From Chara braunii (lineage: Eukaryota; Streptophyta; Charophyceae; Charales; Characeae): 64,000 nucleotides of DNA. The position numbers were made by a program, and so were the translations under genes. Positions 34,529 to 45,627 of the stretch are shown here, piece after piece. The notes below the pieces were generated by a model that did no database searches, was not told where the DNA came from, and was given only the letters and a program-made list of their open reading frames with translations. Location: NCBI GenBank assembly GCA_003427395.1, contig BFEA01000154.1, positions 1,424,317 through 1,488,316 on the forward strand. The letters run 5' to 3'. Each line of letters begins with the position of its first letter. Positions within the stretch are counted from its first letter, which is position 1.

Positions 34529-36180
34529 GACTCCTACGTGAGGCAAATATATTTGGGGGAAGGTCGTGAATAAGTTGTGCGAACACCAAAACTCCCGCGG
34601 ACATATCTGACAAGTATTGTATCAAGTTTCAGATTTTGTCGTTTTGTTTTTTTTCTCCCTTCTTTTGTTTGTTTTGGTGCCCTGCCAGTGAGGCCGGGCG
34701 CAGTTCACAGGCTGCTAACAGTTATGTGGAGGAGGGCATACCCACACTACTATTTCGCAGAACGTATGAACCCGCTTTGCCGGCCTAAGTCCAGTTTCAA
34801 TTTTTTTTTATTTTTTTTTTTTCACTTGTAGACCTGACATCCATGTCGTAATGCCCTCATTGAGGGCATACTCACATTACTATCTTGGGGCATGTATCCA
34901 CCTATTATTCAATGGTTGTATAAGGTTTTCTTAGTTACATAGTCATTACTCTATGACATTCATATCTTCTTATTAAACCCGCTTTTTTATCAAACTGGAC
35001 AAAAAAAGCTAATATCTGATCCTTCGGTGGGAGAATTTCATGGTCCTTTTGAGGAGTTTTTCTGCGCAGGGAGAAAAAAAACATTATCCTTAATCGACCA
35101 ACTGCCTTCTTGCAGGAAGATCCGTTGTTCTCTTTATCAAAGCATTTAGAATTCCGCTCTAGAGGGATTACCGATACAATTTAGGTCATATTTGTTTGTA
35201 CATGTATAGCTACACCTCACTATACATCAGTCTCTCCGTATGCAAAAAAGGTTCTCACCTGTCTAAAAAGGTGTAGGTCAAAAACCTGATGTAGAACTCA
35301 AAGAGAGATCACCATCGTAAGTTTGCCACTATGAGTTACTATGGTTGGTTAAGTTGCGTCGATAGTAATTTTTTACCTGTAACGGAAATCAACTATTGTT
35401 TCTTCGTTCCTGCCCCTCGAACTCCTATTCGGAAGGAGATTGTCAATCAAGTTATGAGCAACATACAATTACTTTATCCTACTTGAAATCAGGGATTGTT
35501 TTGATTTCGACCTATTGGAACAAATGTAATTCACCATCAATCTAACCGAGAAGGCATCTCCTATGGTGAGGACGAGGCGTCATAGATACTTGTCTACCAT
35601 GGTGTATGGTAATTGTTACTCGTACAATAGTTCATGTGTTTATCATGGCCTCGAGGTAATCAACTACAATACACCTTGCGTTTTAATTATTTCTTTTCCG
35701 CATAATCTCTAGGTTTACTGAACAGGACAAAGTCGCGCATAATTCTTTTGGTTTGCCTTCCGTGAAGGCGACCAAAATGATTTTTTTTCACACAGTTCCT
35801 TATGACGCTTGATACAAGGATGAAATCTTCTCCTACCCTATCAAGGATGGCATGACTGTTCAAGTTTGGTTGACATCGAGGACGAAGCTTCCACTCATGA
35901 AGCGGAGTGTGCAAACCGACACTCCCATTTCCATCCACGACCATCTATTTAGGTTAGGTTGTTACTTGAGGACGAAACCTCCACTTTGGAGACCGGAGCA
36001 AACCTGCACTCCCACTTCCAATCACGGTGGTGGGATTTATAGGTGAACAGCGCTCCACGTACAGTGGAGCGACGCCGGTAGCGGCGCACTATGCTACCCG
36101 CCTGGTACCAACGCTCCCCATGCAATTCAACTTCATTAGCAAGTTCATTTCATTCCACAAGGACGTGTGAAGATGATAAC
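34176..36180. other. No recognisable gene
   Basis: A 33-base poly(A) tract (34,491-34,523), poly(T) tracts, and an imperfect duplication at 35,866-36,030 (GAGGACGAA.C.TCCACT, GCA..CTCCCA.TTCCA). No conserved coding frame. Confidence 0.5.
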
Positions 36181-37128
36181 TAAGGGTCTCGTTAGACACT
36201 CCTAGAAGAATCCTGAGAAAATTAGGAGTCCTGAAAGATTTTTAGGATTTGGTGCGTGCTGGTTAGAAGCTTCCTTAAACTTCAACATTTAGGAATAGTC
36301 ATAAAAGTGATCCCGCGACCAGTTTCATACATGTACATAGAGCTGCGTCGCCAATGTCCGGCCATCGTCGTCCTGTGTTCGTGGTACACAGGGGTGTGGA
36401 CCATGTTTGTGTTTCACCTGCAGAATCCCAATCGCATGAGTGGCGTGTGATGCATTCCCGGGCGGTGAAGACAGGCGGGCGACATCGAAGTCGAGCACAG
36501 GCGCAAGGTCGGCAATGCCGGTGGATGTTGGTGGTAGTGGCCATGTGTTGTCTTCTGAGGAGCGGGATGCGGTAGTGCTGGTGGTGACGATCGTCATTCT
36601 CTGCCCGCAGATCGACAAAGCATCGGTAGCACACCACCCCCTCTCCCCCCCCAAGGCTTCCGCACCCAGTGGTCAAGTACAACGGGGGCAAGGCGCTACA
36701 TGACGTCCCCTACAAGATTCGCCCCGAACCCCCCCCCTCCCCACCGCCCCAATGGCTACCAGTTCTGCCCGTTGTCGTCGTTCTATTGGTGAAGACTTAC
36801 ATGTTTGCGCACTGGCCCTACAGACAACTTCTCCACCACAGAGTTGTGGACATTGGTGGCCTGCATGCGTTCGCGAAACTTTGTAAAACCCAGACTCCCT
36901 TTTTTTTGTTTTTCCTTCTCCTCATCAGGGGTAGCCATATATTTTTCTCGCACGTCACAAATATTTAACTGGGGTTCTGCCATGTCATGGAACATATCTT
37001 TCTTTCATTACCTACCTACCACTACTCATAAGGGTATATAGGGACCCATGCAAGCATAGCTTTCTTCCTCTCTTCGGTGAAGGGATGTTACCTCTGGACT
37101 TTGGAATTTTAAAGCTCTTCGTGAGAAT

Positions 37129-37410
37129 CCTGGGATTCCTTTTTTTTTTATTATTAAGACTACGCTATATTCTTCTCTCGATCTTTCATCATCTTTCAAA
37201 TTCTTTCAAAACACCTTCACTACCTACCTACCACTACTCCTAAGGCTTATATAGGGGACCCCTGCGAACATAGCTTTGTTGTCTCCCTCCAATCATCAGA
37301 GGGGATGCATGTTGCCCCCCACCCCAACCATGGTGGTCAAGGATGGGGTGGGGCCGCTGGTAGGGGTCCGGCGAACGCAAAGACCAAACATTTTGCCAGT
37401 AGTTGTACCG
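37129..37410 (+). repeat. Internal repeat unit R1 (uninterrupted copy)
   Basis: GGATTCCTTTTTTTTT, CTTTCATCATCTTTCAAATTC, CACCTTCACTACCTACC, CTCCTAAGGCTTATA, GACCCCTGCGAACATAGC and CATGGTGGTCAAGGATGGGG in order. The second unit (37,664-38,520) has the same blocks interrupted by the two insertions. A partial third unit lies near 37,000-37,080. Confidence 0.85.
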
Positions 37411-37599
37411 CCCTTTTCATCGTCCCCCACCTCCAACTGAATATCAGTATCGTCTAAGGCCAATACTCTCCCACACACCACACATAACCCACTCACACTC
37501 ATGCTAACACTCGTGTTGGCCAAGAACCCTGCTAATACCAATCAGAGGTATCAAGCGGACTATCACCGCTGGTTGGCACTAAGTGTGCCGCAGGTGGTT

Positions 37600-37656
37600 G
37601 GAGGGCTCGAACCCACAACCTTCTAAATGGCACTTGCGTGCCTAACCTAGAGCTAG
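37600..37656 (-). mobile_element. tRNA-derived remnant
   Basis: On the - strand TAGCTCTAGGTTAGGCAC (box A) and GTGGGTTCGAGCCC (box B, plus 37,603-37,616) are spaced as in a tRNA. A full cloverleaf was not established. Confidence 0.5.
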
Positions 37657-37726
37657 CCGTTGGATTCCTTTTTTTTTTATTTTTATAACTATGCTATATT
37701 ATTCTCTCAAATCTTTCATCATCTTT

Positions 37727-37884
37727 TTTATTATTATTATTCTTAAAAAAAAAAGGGCGACGACATCATTGAATTGACCGGCCTCAGGCAGTTTAAAATT
37801 TTGGCTTACTGATTGTGTCTGGATTCGAACTCGGGTCTCTATTTCAAAAGTTTGTGGGTGTACCAACTGAGTTATGCCCATTGG
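37727..37884 (-). mobile_element. SINE family A, clean 158-bp insertion
   Basis: Flanked by 12-base direct repeats TTCATCATCTTT (37,715-37,726 and 37,885-37,896). On the - strand it starts CCAATGGGCATAACTCAGTT (box A), has GAGTTCGAATCC (box B), then GGCCGGTCAATTCAATGATG, and ends in an A/T-rich tail with AAT repeats. The empty site is visible in unit R1 at 37,185-37,196. Confidence 0.88.
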
Positions 37885-37943
37885 TTCATCATCTTTCAGA
37901 TTCTTTCGATTCACCTTCACTACCTACCTACCACGACTCCTAA

Positions 37944-38358
37944 AGGCCTCGTTCGACACTACTTGAACTCGAGGGTTGACGGAAACTTCTTCGTTCCAAC
38001 CCTCCTTAATGATCCCGCCGTAATGTTTTCACTTTCCTGCTCTCAAGTGTGCATACTTGAAACTCTAAGTGTCGTTGGGGCAAATCACACTTGAACTCAG
38101 GGTAGCTTCCGAAGGTACCTTGAGTTCAAGTGCCAGCAGATACCGCCAGCACTCTAATTGACCTTTTTTTTTTTTTTTTTTTTTTTTTCCAGCAGACGAT
38201 CCTGGTCCAGGATTGGTGAGTTCGGTTTCAAGTGCAGCCTGTTCAAGGGTTCTCAAGTGTACATGGAACCATAAATCGAGTTGTATAAATGAATCACAAT
38301 TTCTCATTTAGTGTACACTTGAAACTCGAGTATTGTCAAGTGGTGTCGAACGAGGCTC
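37944..38358. mobile_element. 415-bp Tourist-like MITE, nested
   Basis: Ends AGGCCTCGTTCGACACTACT and (inverted) GAGCCTCGTTCGACACCACT, flanked by TAA (37,941-37,943 and 38,359-38,361). Unit R1 shows the empty site CTCCTAAGGCTTA with a single TAA at 37,241. An internal hairpin (CACTTGAACTCA..TGAGTTCAAGTG) occupies about 38,087-38,131. The same terminal sequence recurs at 38,692 and, inverted, at 61,317. Confidence 0.88.
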
Positions 38359-38807
38359 TAAGGCTTATACAGAGGACCCCTGCAAACATAGCTTTGTTGT
38401 CTCCTTCCAGCCATCAGAGGGGATGCATGTTGCTCCCCCGGACCAACTATGGTGGTCAAGGATGGGGTGGGGCCGTGCAACTACTGGGAAAATGCTCAGT
38501 CTTTGCGTCAGCCGGATTCCCAAAAAAAAAAAGGATGGCTCCTACTATGTTTTCACATTTTTGTTCACGATTTTGTTTTTAGGAAGCTTCGAACCACTGT
38601 GCATTCCTAAAAACTGACGTTTTTAGAAGTGCCTAACGAGACCCTAATGCACACAAAGTGAACCCACTGGGAAACTGCCGCTGGTCTATGGGCCTCGTTC
38701 GACACCACTTGAAAATACTTCAGTTTGAAGGGCACCTTATCTCACGGAAGGCGATTTTTTTTTCTTTTCTTTTCTTTTGGGACAATATGCTGCAATCTAT
38801 TTGTGGG

Positions 38808-38905
38808 GAGCGGCATGTACTGGGAACCAGGCCCAGCGTCCCATATACACAAATATTAAAGCATCGGGCTATTACCTGGCTTCGGCTGAGAAAACTATGA
38901 GAACC
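38808..38905 (+). repeat. Partial copy of the GGTCCAGCGTCCC foldback family
   Basis: GGGGAGCGGCATGTACTGGG, AGGCCCAGCGTCCC and ATTACCTGGCTTCGGCTGAG align with the arms at 23,144-23,250. Confidence 0.65.
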
Positions 38906-39339
38906 ACTTGCACCAAGTACTAATGAAACAACCTCGGAGGGGCTAATGGAAGAAAACAGATATCTATTCAGTACTAAATTCAAAGCGCCCTTTTGTTTTT
39001 CGAGCCTTGGTTCAAAGGAGAATTCAGACAAAAAAAAAACACTTGCATCCGTGTCTTTCAGCGGCCCAACCCTACCTGCCTCACCCCTATACCCCAATCC
39101 CCAATCTCTACTAAGCCTCACGTCCCCAACTACTAGGTTACAGAGTGGCACGACCCACCCCAGAAAACCCTCACCTGCCAAGCCACAAGGTGACACGACC
39201 CCCCCGGGCTCCAACCATTGTCGACTAGGCACCAACTCACCAAAAGACACTAGAGTGCCTTCCACCCTCGACAACTCCCCAGATCTCTCTACCAGGTTTC
39301 ATGCCCTCGTACAACTCGAGTTATAGGGCAGCTCTGTCA

Positions 39340-39369
39340 GAGCAGACACCCTTGCAAGGGTGTCTGCTC
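39340..39369. repeat. Perfect 30-bp palindrome
   Basis: GAGCAGACACCCTTG followed immediately by its exact complement, then GGGTTTTT. Confidence 0.95.
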
Positions 39370-39911
39370 GGGTTTTTCAATGCCAGACGCTGTCTGACTT
39401 TTTCAGTAAATTAAGGGACTTGATGAGACTGGCGTCTGCAAAAAGTTTATTTTGACTAGCCTATGACCGAGAGACTATAACTTTTTTGGACCTTAGCCCG
39501 GACGCTCGTGACGTCCAAGAAAAATGGTGGTAATCGGCAGTGTGACCTGTCAGACATGGTTCCTGATAGGGCTGCAGAGGCACACAGTCATGGGAATGCT
39601 AGACCTATCTTACCTAAAATAATGATTCAGATCCAAAGTAGGTCAAAAAGGGACGATGGTGCTAGGGAAAGGGCCGCAGCACGAGAGAAAAAAAATACTA
39701 TTTTTTTTCGGGCCACGGAGTTTGATTTCTGCGTCGGGTGTCAGGAGGCCCGACGTTGTGACCTACCTGACTGAGTGCTCATCGGAGCCACAGACGGGAA
39801 GCATTCTAGGAGGGAAGGCCAGGCAGGCAAGGTTGTTGGGCCACAAGCAAGTGGCCTACTGAGTTTTAGCCCTTCATATAGAAGGGTTGCTCCTATTATG
39901 ACAGAAACAAC

Positions 39912-39995
39912 AGCTAGCCCAGTAGGTACGCACAGTAGACCGCCACGCCACAGACACCTGGATCGAACTGTACGCGCCCCACTGAGCTAGCTCCT
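39912..39995. mobile_element. Head-to-head tRNA-like SINE remnants
   Basis: Plus strand: TAGCCCAGTAGGTACGC resembles box A. Minus strand: TAGCTCAGTGGGGCGC (box A, plus 39,975-39,990) and AGTTCGATCCAGG (box B, plus 39,957-39,969). The two heads are inverted about 30 bases apart. Confidence 0.5.
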
Positions 39996-40642
39996 TTTGG
40001 AGCAAGCTCACCAAGAAGGCACGAGGTGTGGTCGCCCAGATTACACAATCGAAATCGGTCGTGCGAAGTTGCATGGTCCATGCGCAAGGATGACAAACAT
40101 AAATCGAGAAATGATCCAAATCTCTTCGTTCGATTCCAGACGGGAATCGAACTAGTGTCTGTATTTCGACGGGCAAGGGGGATGCCAGTGAGGCGAGGGA
40201 CTGAGAAATAGTGGCCGTTGGCTTATGCCAAAAGTTTTCTTCTAAGAACAAATAAATAAAAATAATAAATAAATAATAAATAATAATAATAAAATATGAA
40301 GCAACAACGCCAGATGGGCGATCAGGGATGTGGTTGAGGACTCACAGTCCCCAGGGAAGTCAGCAGGCGCTCGTTGAAAACGGGCAACCGTATTTTCTGA
40401 GGTAAGTTGGTTCTGTCAAATCTTCTAGATTTTCTTTTCTTTTCTTAGATTTTCACCCCCCTCATTCCTTTCTCGTTTGCTAGAGTGCCCGTTCGTCGAA
40501 AAAACGAACGGGCGACGTCTCTAACCACTCGACAAGCATCATACTACGTCCAACAATAGAATGGGGAAAATCGATTGAATCTACCCCTAAAACAAGGACA
40601 TATACACTACTACATGTGTGTGTGTGTGTGCATGTGTGTGTG

Positions 40643-40700
40643 TGTGTGAGAGAGAGAGAGANNNNNNNNNNNNNNNNNNNNNNNNNNNNNNNNNNNNNNN

Positions 40701-40771
<71 letters not shown>
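40643..40771. repeat. (GT)n/(AG)n microsatellite with a 39-base gap
   Basis: GT and AG runs surround N at 40,662-40,700. Copies of the CCATGTTCTAG motif in - orientation flank it at about 40,549-40,600 and 40,880-40,930. Confidence 0.95.
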
Positions 40772-40773
<2 letters not shown>

Positions 40774-40930
40774 TCTACTTGGTGACGGGCGGTCTAGCCC
40801 CCGATACTCCGTTAATAGGATGAGCAACTCGCCGCCCAACAGGTAAGTCTCCAACCTGGCGGTTGGCGTTATGCCACTTCCATCGACAGAATGAGCAAAA
40901 TCGAATGAATCTACTTCTAGAACATGGAAC

Positions 40931-42306
40931 CATACAACACCACACGGGTCCTCCCCCCTTATTCATTTCAACGGGATACAACCGCTACGAATGGTCTGTC
41001 GGTTGAGTTTGGTGGGCAACTAAATTTGCACCACCATCTTCCTACCTGGATTCGAACCGCGGTCCGTTTTTTTAACAAGCTCAGTTGACGCAGGCAAACA
41101 GTCGTCCGATGCAGGTAAGTCCGTTTTTCTTTTCTTTTTCCTTTTTTGTCTTTCCCCATATTGTGGCATTAAAAATGGGAAAACGGCGGGGGGAAGAGAG
41201 TTGCAGGCAAATGGTATGTGGTAGGAAAAACAACCTTTTTGGGTTGTGTGGGAGCATGCTCAACTCCCGCTCATATAGGCATGAACATTCGCAGCCTTGA
41301 GATCTTTTGATCTCGCGGACGACGTTGACGCGCGTTGAAGGGAGAAGTTGGAGAGTTGAGGTTGAGGGAGAGGGAGAGAGGAAAACGGAGTGGTTGGGAG
41401 GGGGAGGACCTACTCCTCGCAACTTGCCAATTGCCCTCCCCGTTTTCAGGGGAGGGCAAAAAAAAGTAAGGAGGGGGTTGTTCCATGCAACAACATGAAC
41501 CTGGCTTAGGTAAGGGTCAGGCGCATCATATCGATTTAATTTGTTTTTTTCAAGTTTTGTTTATTTCCTTTGTTTTTGTGCATTCTCGTAAGGACACTTG
41601 TCCTCACGAGGTGCTACAGGCTCCCGTTTTTAGAGGTAGCCTGAAAATTGAAGGATTAAAAAGAAAAAGGTTAGGTACAACATTTTCCTTGATGTATCTG
41701 CCCTGGGAAAGGAGGTTAGATACATCAAACTGAAAAGGGTTGTATCTCTCCAACTCCTTATCATAAAAATAAAAGAAAAAACTGATTTGGAAATGACATG
41801 ACCTCAGCTATCTCGTGAAATTCCAAGATAGTTGAGGAAAAGAAAAGAAAAAGAAAAATAAGGGCGGTTAAAAACACTTCCCCCGCTAAGGTTGTGGCTG
41901 TCGTGCGATTACAGTTAGCCTTTGATCTTGGTCAGATCAAGGGCTCACTATAAGAGCGTGATTTTGCTTGGGGGCTGGAGTGATGTCCAACCCTCCTCAT
42001 CCACTATAAAAGGTTAGTTGTCCCCAATTGCCACACAAAAGCACTCGTGCTGCCTGTGTGTGACAAACACACTTGAGTGTTCTTGGGCTGCTGGAGGAGC
42101 TGTTAGAGGCAACGTGGGAGGAGGTTGGAGGTCTGCGGTGGAGAGGAGGAGAAGGACAGCCATAACCAAGGCAGGGAGCACTCTACTCCCCTCGCTTCTG
42201 GCTGGTGCTGGTCCAACGGGACGAGACCAGGGACGCTGCAAGACTACGGCGGCACGACACTAATAAAATTTAGGTCTGGGGCACAAGTTTTACTAATTTT
42301 TGCAAG
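40931..42306. other. No recognisable gene
   Basis: A perfect box-B-like GGTTCGAATCC on the - strand (plus 41,048-41,058) lacks a matching box A. Small inverted repeats include CATGACCTCAGCTATCT/AGATAGTTGAGG near 41,800. Nothing coding recognised. Confidence 0.5.
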
Positions 42307-42515
42307 CCATTTTCCCACTTTTGTGGGGAGGTGCTGCCAAAAATTTTCGTCGGCAAGCAGCGAACAGTAAGGCTATTGGCAGCGGTACCGGTGGAACGAA
42401 TCTGTGACATACCATTTTTCCACTTTCGTGGGAAGGTGTTGTCGGAGTTTTTCGACGGCGAGCAGCGGACGGTAAGACTATTGGTGGTGGTACCGGCGGA
42501 ACGAATATGCTGTCG
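42307..42515 (+). repeat. Diverged tandem duplication of about 104 bp
   Basis: CCATTTTTCCACTTT.GTGGG.AGGTG, CGGC.AGCAGCG.AC.GTAAG and GGTACCGG.GGAACGAAT occur in both 42,307-42,410 and 42,411-42,515. Confidence 0.8.
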
Positions 42516-45390
42516 AAATTTTTCGGCGCCGATGGTAATAATTTTTGTAGCGTTATGCTGTCGAAATTGAGCCCGTCAGACGGTACTAAGTAGAGGATGA
42601 GTGCTGGATATTTTTTGGTGCGTCAATGGGTTCGTCGTCAACATAAGTGAAGTGGGGAAATTGCAATGTGACTATTGTGGCGGTACGACAGACAATACTA
42701 GAGGTATCAACGATAGTCTGTCGGTTGGATCAGGCTTGTCAAGGTAGAATGACACGTCGTTGTTTTTTTTTTTTTGTGCGCGCCGGCAATAGTAAAGCCA
42801 TTGACGTTGGCCTGGTGAGATCTTTTGTGACCGGCGAGACATGTGAGTAGGACGGGCAGTGCTGGCGGAATCGACACTTGAGGATTTTTTTGTGAGGCTT
42901 GATAGAAGTGGTTTTTGCGCGCGTCGTCCTCGGGTGCTGAAAGGAAAAGCGTAGGACCATCAGGGAACACTCGGTACCAGTTGGCGCTGACACGGATCAC
43001 TTGGTACCAGTGTGCACTGAGGTGGACCACTTGGGACTAATTGGCACGAACGTGGGACGACCTGAAAACTAGTTGGGACTATCTTGGAACCAACATTTTT
43101 TTTTGGGACTCATGCGGTTTGCCGCTATCACATGTGGGACTACCTCGTGTGGGATTTGCGAGTCAGGAACAGATTGGGACAAGCGGTTGGCATGAGACTT
43201 ACCTTTGGGACTGTAGTTTTTTTTTTACAACAAGTAAATTCTTACTTGACTTTCTTGAGTGAGCCAAGGCGCGTTCGACACCACTTCACTCAAGGTCAGT
43301 TGATTGACTCAGATTCCTTTTCACACTTGTGTGAACCCACACTTTGCTTTACCCTGTTGGTTTTGAATGTTCAAAATAAACGGTTGAATGAAGCGTGTGT
43401 GGTCATGCATGTGAAAAAGTGGGATCTGACGGGAGTGTGGATGGCTAAAATTTTTGGATCTGTGGTTGTTTTCGAGTGTGCAGGTAGGTAGAAGGATGGT
43501 TGCAAAAGAGATTGATTATGTTTATTTGAGAAAAGAGAAAATAATTGTCTTCCTTTTACTTTTCATTTACCTGCATAGGAAAAACGATTTGTTGTTTTGA
43601 AAAACGTTAATTATGTGCGCACCGTAGAATGAATGCGATTGAAATATGACAGATAAGGTCAAATGGACTTAGCTTTTCATGAGGATTGACCCTTTCTATC
43701 CCGAATGACCTTATCTACCTATACCTGTTTAAATGATTTTCATCCTCTATCACCTCTGACTCTTTTTCGTCTAAGTTACTTTGAACTTAGAAAACAAGAA
43801 TAATTAAAACCTACTTGCGGTGAACACATTCTCCTTCTTAAGGAAGCATCTGAGGTGGGGGTTTATTTTTTTAGGAGTCGGCCTTGTTATCGATCCAGAG
43901 TGAACCTTTCTACGGGGGAGTAATTCGCCAATTCAGTGAATACGGTCCGACTTATGAGATCCGAGTCTAGTGCTCGGGCAAGGAGGAGGAGTACCCCTGA
44001 CCACTTCCTAGAGGGAGAGATATGCAACACTTCAAGTAATGCATTTGATCAAGAATCATTCACAAAGCAGTCTGTCATCTAAGAAAACTATAATATGTGA
44101 TGCATGCCTAATCTTAGGTCGGCGGTAGGTGGAATGAATGATTTTGGGAGCATCAAGTCTCATCAAATGAACACTGAGGCAAACGTACTACCTTGTCGGC
44201 AACATCGAGGTTATTGTCGGAAGCCAACTCCTCGGTGGTAAGTGTATGATTTTTTTTATCGAGTTCGACCCGAGGTAGTTGGGTTCTATTTTGATATTGG
44301 GTTATTGAATGTACCATATGATGATTCAAATTCTTTCAGTTATCATTTTAGATTGAATATATATTCTTATCGACTGCGGTTGATTGCTTATGATGAAAAT
44401 ATTTGTGGGTGTTATAACTTTCTTTTGAGTTGTATGTTAAAGGGACTTGGATACTGTGGGTTTCACGTTTGGTTGAGACCGGCCTAGTCGATCGGCGTAC
44501 GCTTCGTTCTTAGGAGATCAACGCCCTAATGAACAAATGGCGTTCGGGTTCCATAGACGTTTTAACCGCGTATACTTATACTACAGCGAGCGAGCAAACG
44601 CCCTCGGCTAACCCACCTCTGCAATTCAATTTAAAAGTTTTCTCACCTGGGTTAATAGCTCGGTAGGGATACACCGTAAGGCTGGTGACAACCCCTTAGG
44701 GAAGCAAGTTGTGCCTCGTGGGAACCTATCCTGTCGTAGGGGACCTCGTGAAGTATAGCTGACGCACTAAGCTAGAGCGGCGAAGGGACGATGCGACCGT
44801 GGTCGTATCGGCGGTCCGCGGGATTACTTCGCATCATCCCCAAGTCGTCTCTTGGTTTTGTTTTTGTTTTTACTCTTGCGTGACATGGCCGGGAGGCCTC
44901 CCGCCCTTCGCGAGAAAAGGCAGGGACCGATACGCTCGACAGCGCGACCAAGCCCAACACCGACTACCGGCGTTCTGGCCTTGTCTATTCACGAACCCTG
45001 GAGACTCAGGACTACGACAGATAGTAGTCAAGCCACCAATCAGCGTCATAGTTGTGGATCCAATCATCCATCCTTCAGACACTAGTTGCAGATATCCCAT
45101 AAAAAAACTTCCTAGCCCTACTCTGACAAGTCTTACCGAAATGGAGGTACCATCTCCACCGCTGCTATACCCTATTTCAACCCTGCAGACTAGCCCCTTC
45201 GACGCAGAGCGCGTCCTCTCCCACCATCACAGCCACCACAACTCCCTGCCACCAGCACCAAGCCTTAGAAAAATTTTCTTCTTTTTTGATAACTTTACGG
45301 AAAAATCTTTGAAATACCGGGCCCATTACCCAGCTTAAGCTAAGAATGACAACTGCACTATCTACAAGAAAACAACCCCAAACCTGTCCA
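42516..45390. other. No host gene; possible structured or organelle-like stretch
   Basis: TTGGTACCAGT/TTGGGACTA short repeats (42,975-43,190); a terminal-like CGCGTTCGACACCACTT at 43,271. 44,100-44,900 differs in style: AT-rich then GC-rich, with a strong stem GGGACGATGCGA (about 44,785) pairing with TCGCATCATCCC (about 44,830). I cannot name it. Confidence 0.4.
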
Positions 45391-45470
45391 GTTGATGTGG
45401 CTCAGTGGTTAGAGCACCGGTTGGAAATCCACATTGTGGTATGAGGTTGCGGGTCCAAAACTCAATTCCT
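45391..45470 (+). mobile_element. tRNA-derived SINE head
   Basis: GTTGATGTGGCTCAGTGGTT and AGAGCACCGG form a typical box A region. A box-B-like GCGGGTCCAAAACTC follows at 45,449. It sits about 150 bases outside the LTR element. Confidence 0.6.
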
Positions 45471-45627
45471 TGCTCATGGACACCGGCAGGGCGTTAGATT
45501 GACGTACAGCTGGACATACACTCCCTTGGGATGACGCATGGTACTATTACAGACACTGCCTGCGCACCACCCAAGGATAGTTCGTGGTCTTGTATGTTGG
45601 TTCTGGGTTTCATGTGACGCTCAACCT

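Larger units (their letters stand above)
36184..38644. mobile_element. PIF/Harbinger-like element, 2.46 kb, with nested insertions
   Basis: Ends GGGTCTCGTTAGACACTCCT and (inverted) GGGTCTCGTTAGGCACTTCT, flanked by TAA on both sides (36,181-36,183 and 38,645-38,647). A GGGTCT start plus a TAA duplication is the PIF/Harbinger (Tourist) pattern. No transposase seen. Inside are two copies of a repeat unit, two tRNA-related insertions and a nested 415-bp MITE. Confidence 0.75.
38906..40640. other. Repeats without a host gene
   Basis: Holds the 30-bp palindrome (39,340-39,369), head-to-head tRNA-like sequences (39,912-39,995), a GTTCGATTCC..GGGAATCGAAC hairpin (40,129-40,152), an AAT-rich run (40,250-40,295) and a CCGTTCGT..ACGAACGG hairpin near 40,489-40,511. 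Confidence 0.6.

Noticed and set aside
37600-37656. Functional tRNA gene on the - strand
   Set aside because: Box A and B fit, but I could not draw a complete cloverleaf, and it sits inside a transposon full of SINE remnants.
39340-39375. Rho-independent terminator (hairpin followed by GGGTTTTT)
   Set aside because: Nuclear eukaryotic DNA with no bacterial gene upstream; the palindrome has no loop.
44799-45338. 179-codon ORF on the + strand
   Set aside because: Composition is mixed with no family resemblance, and it crosses the unassigned structured stretch.
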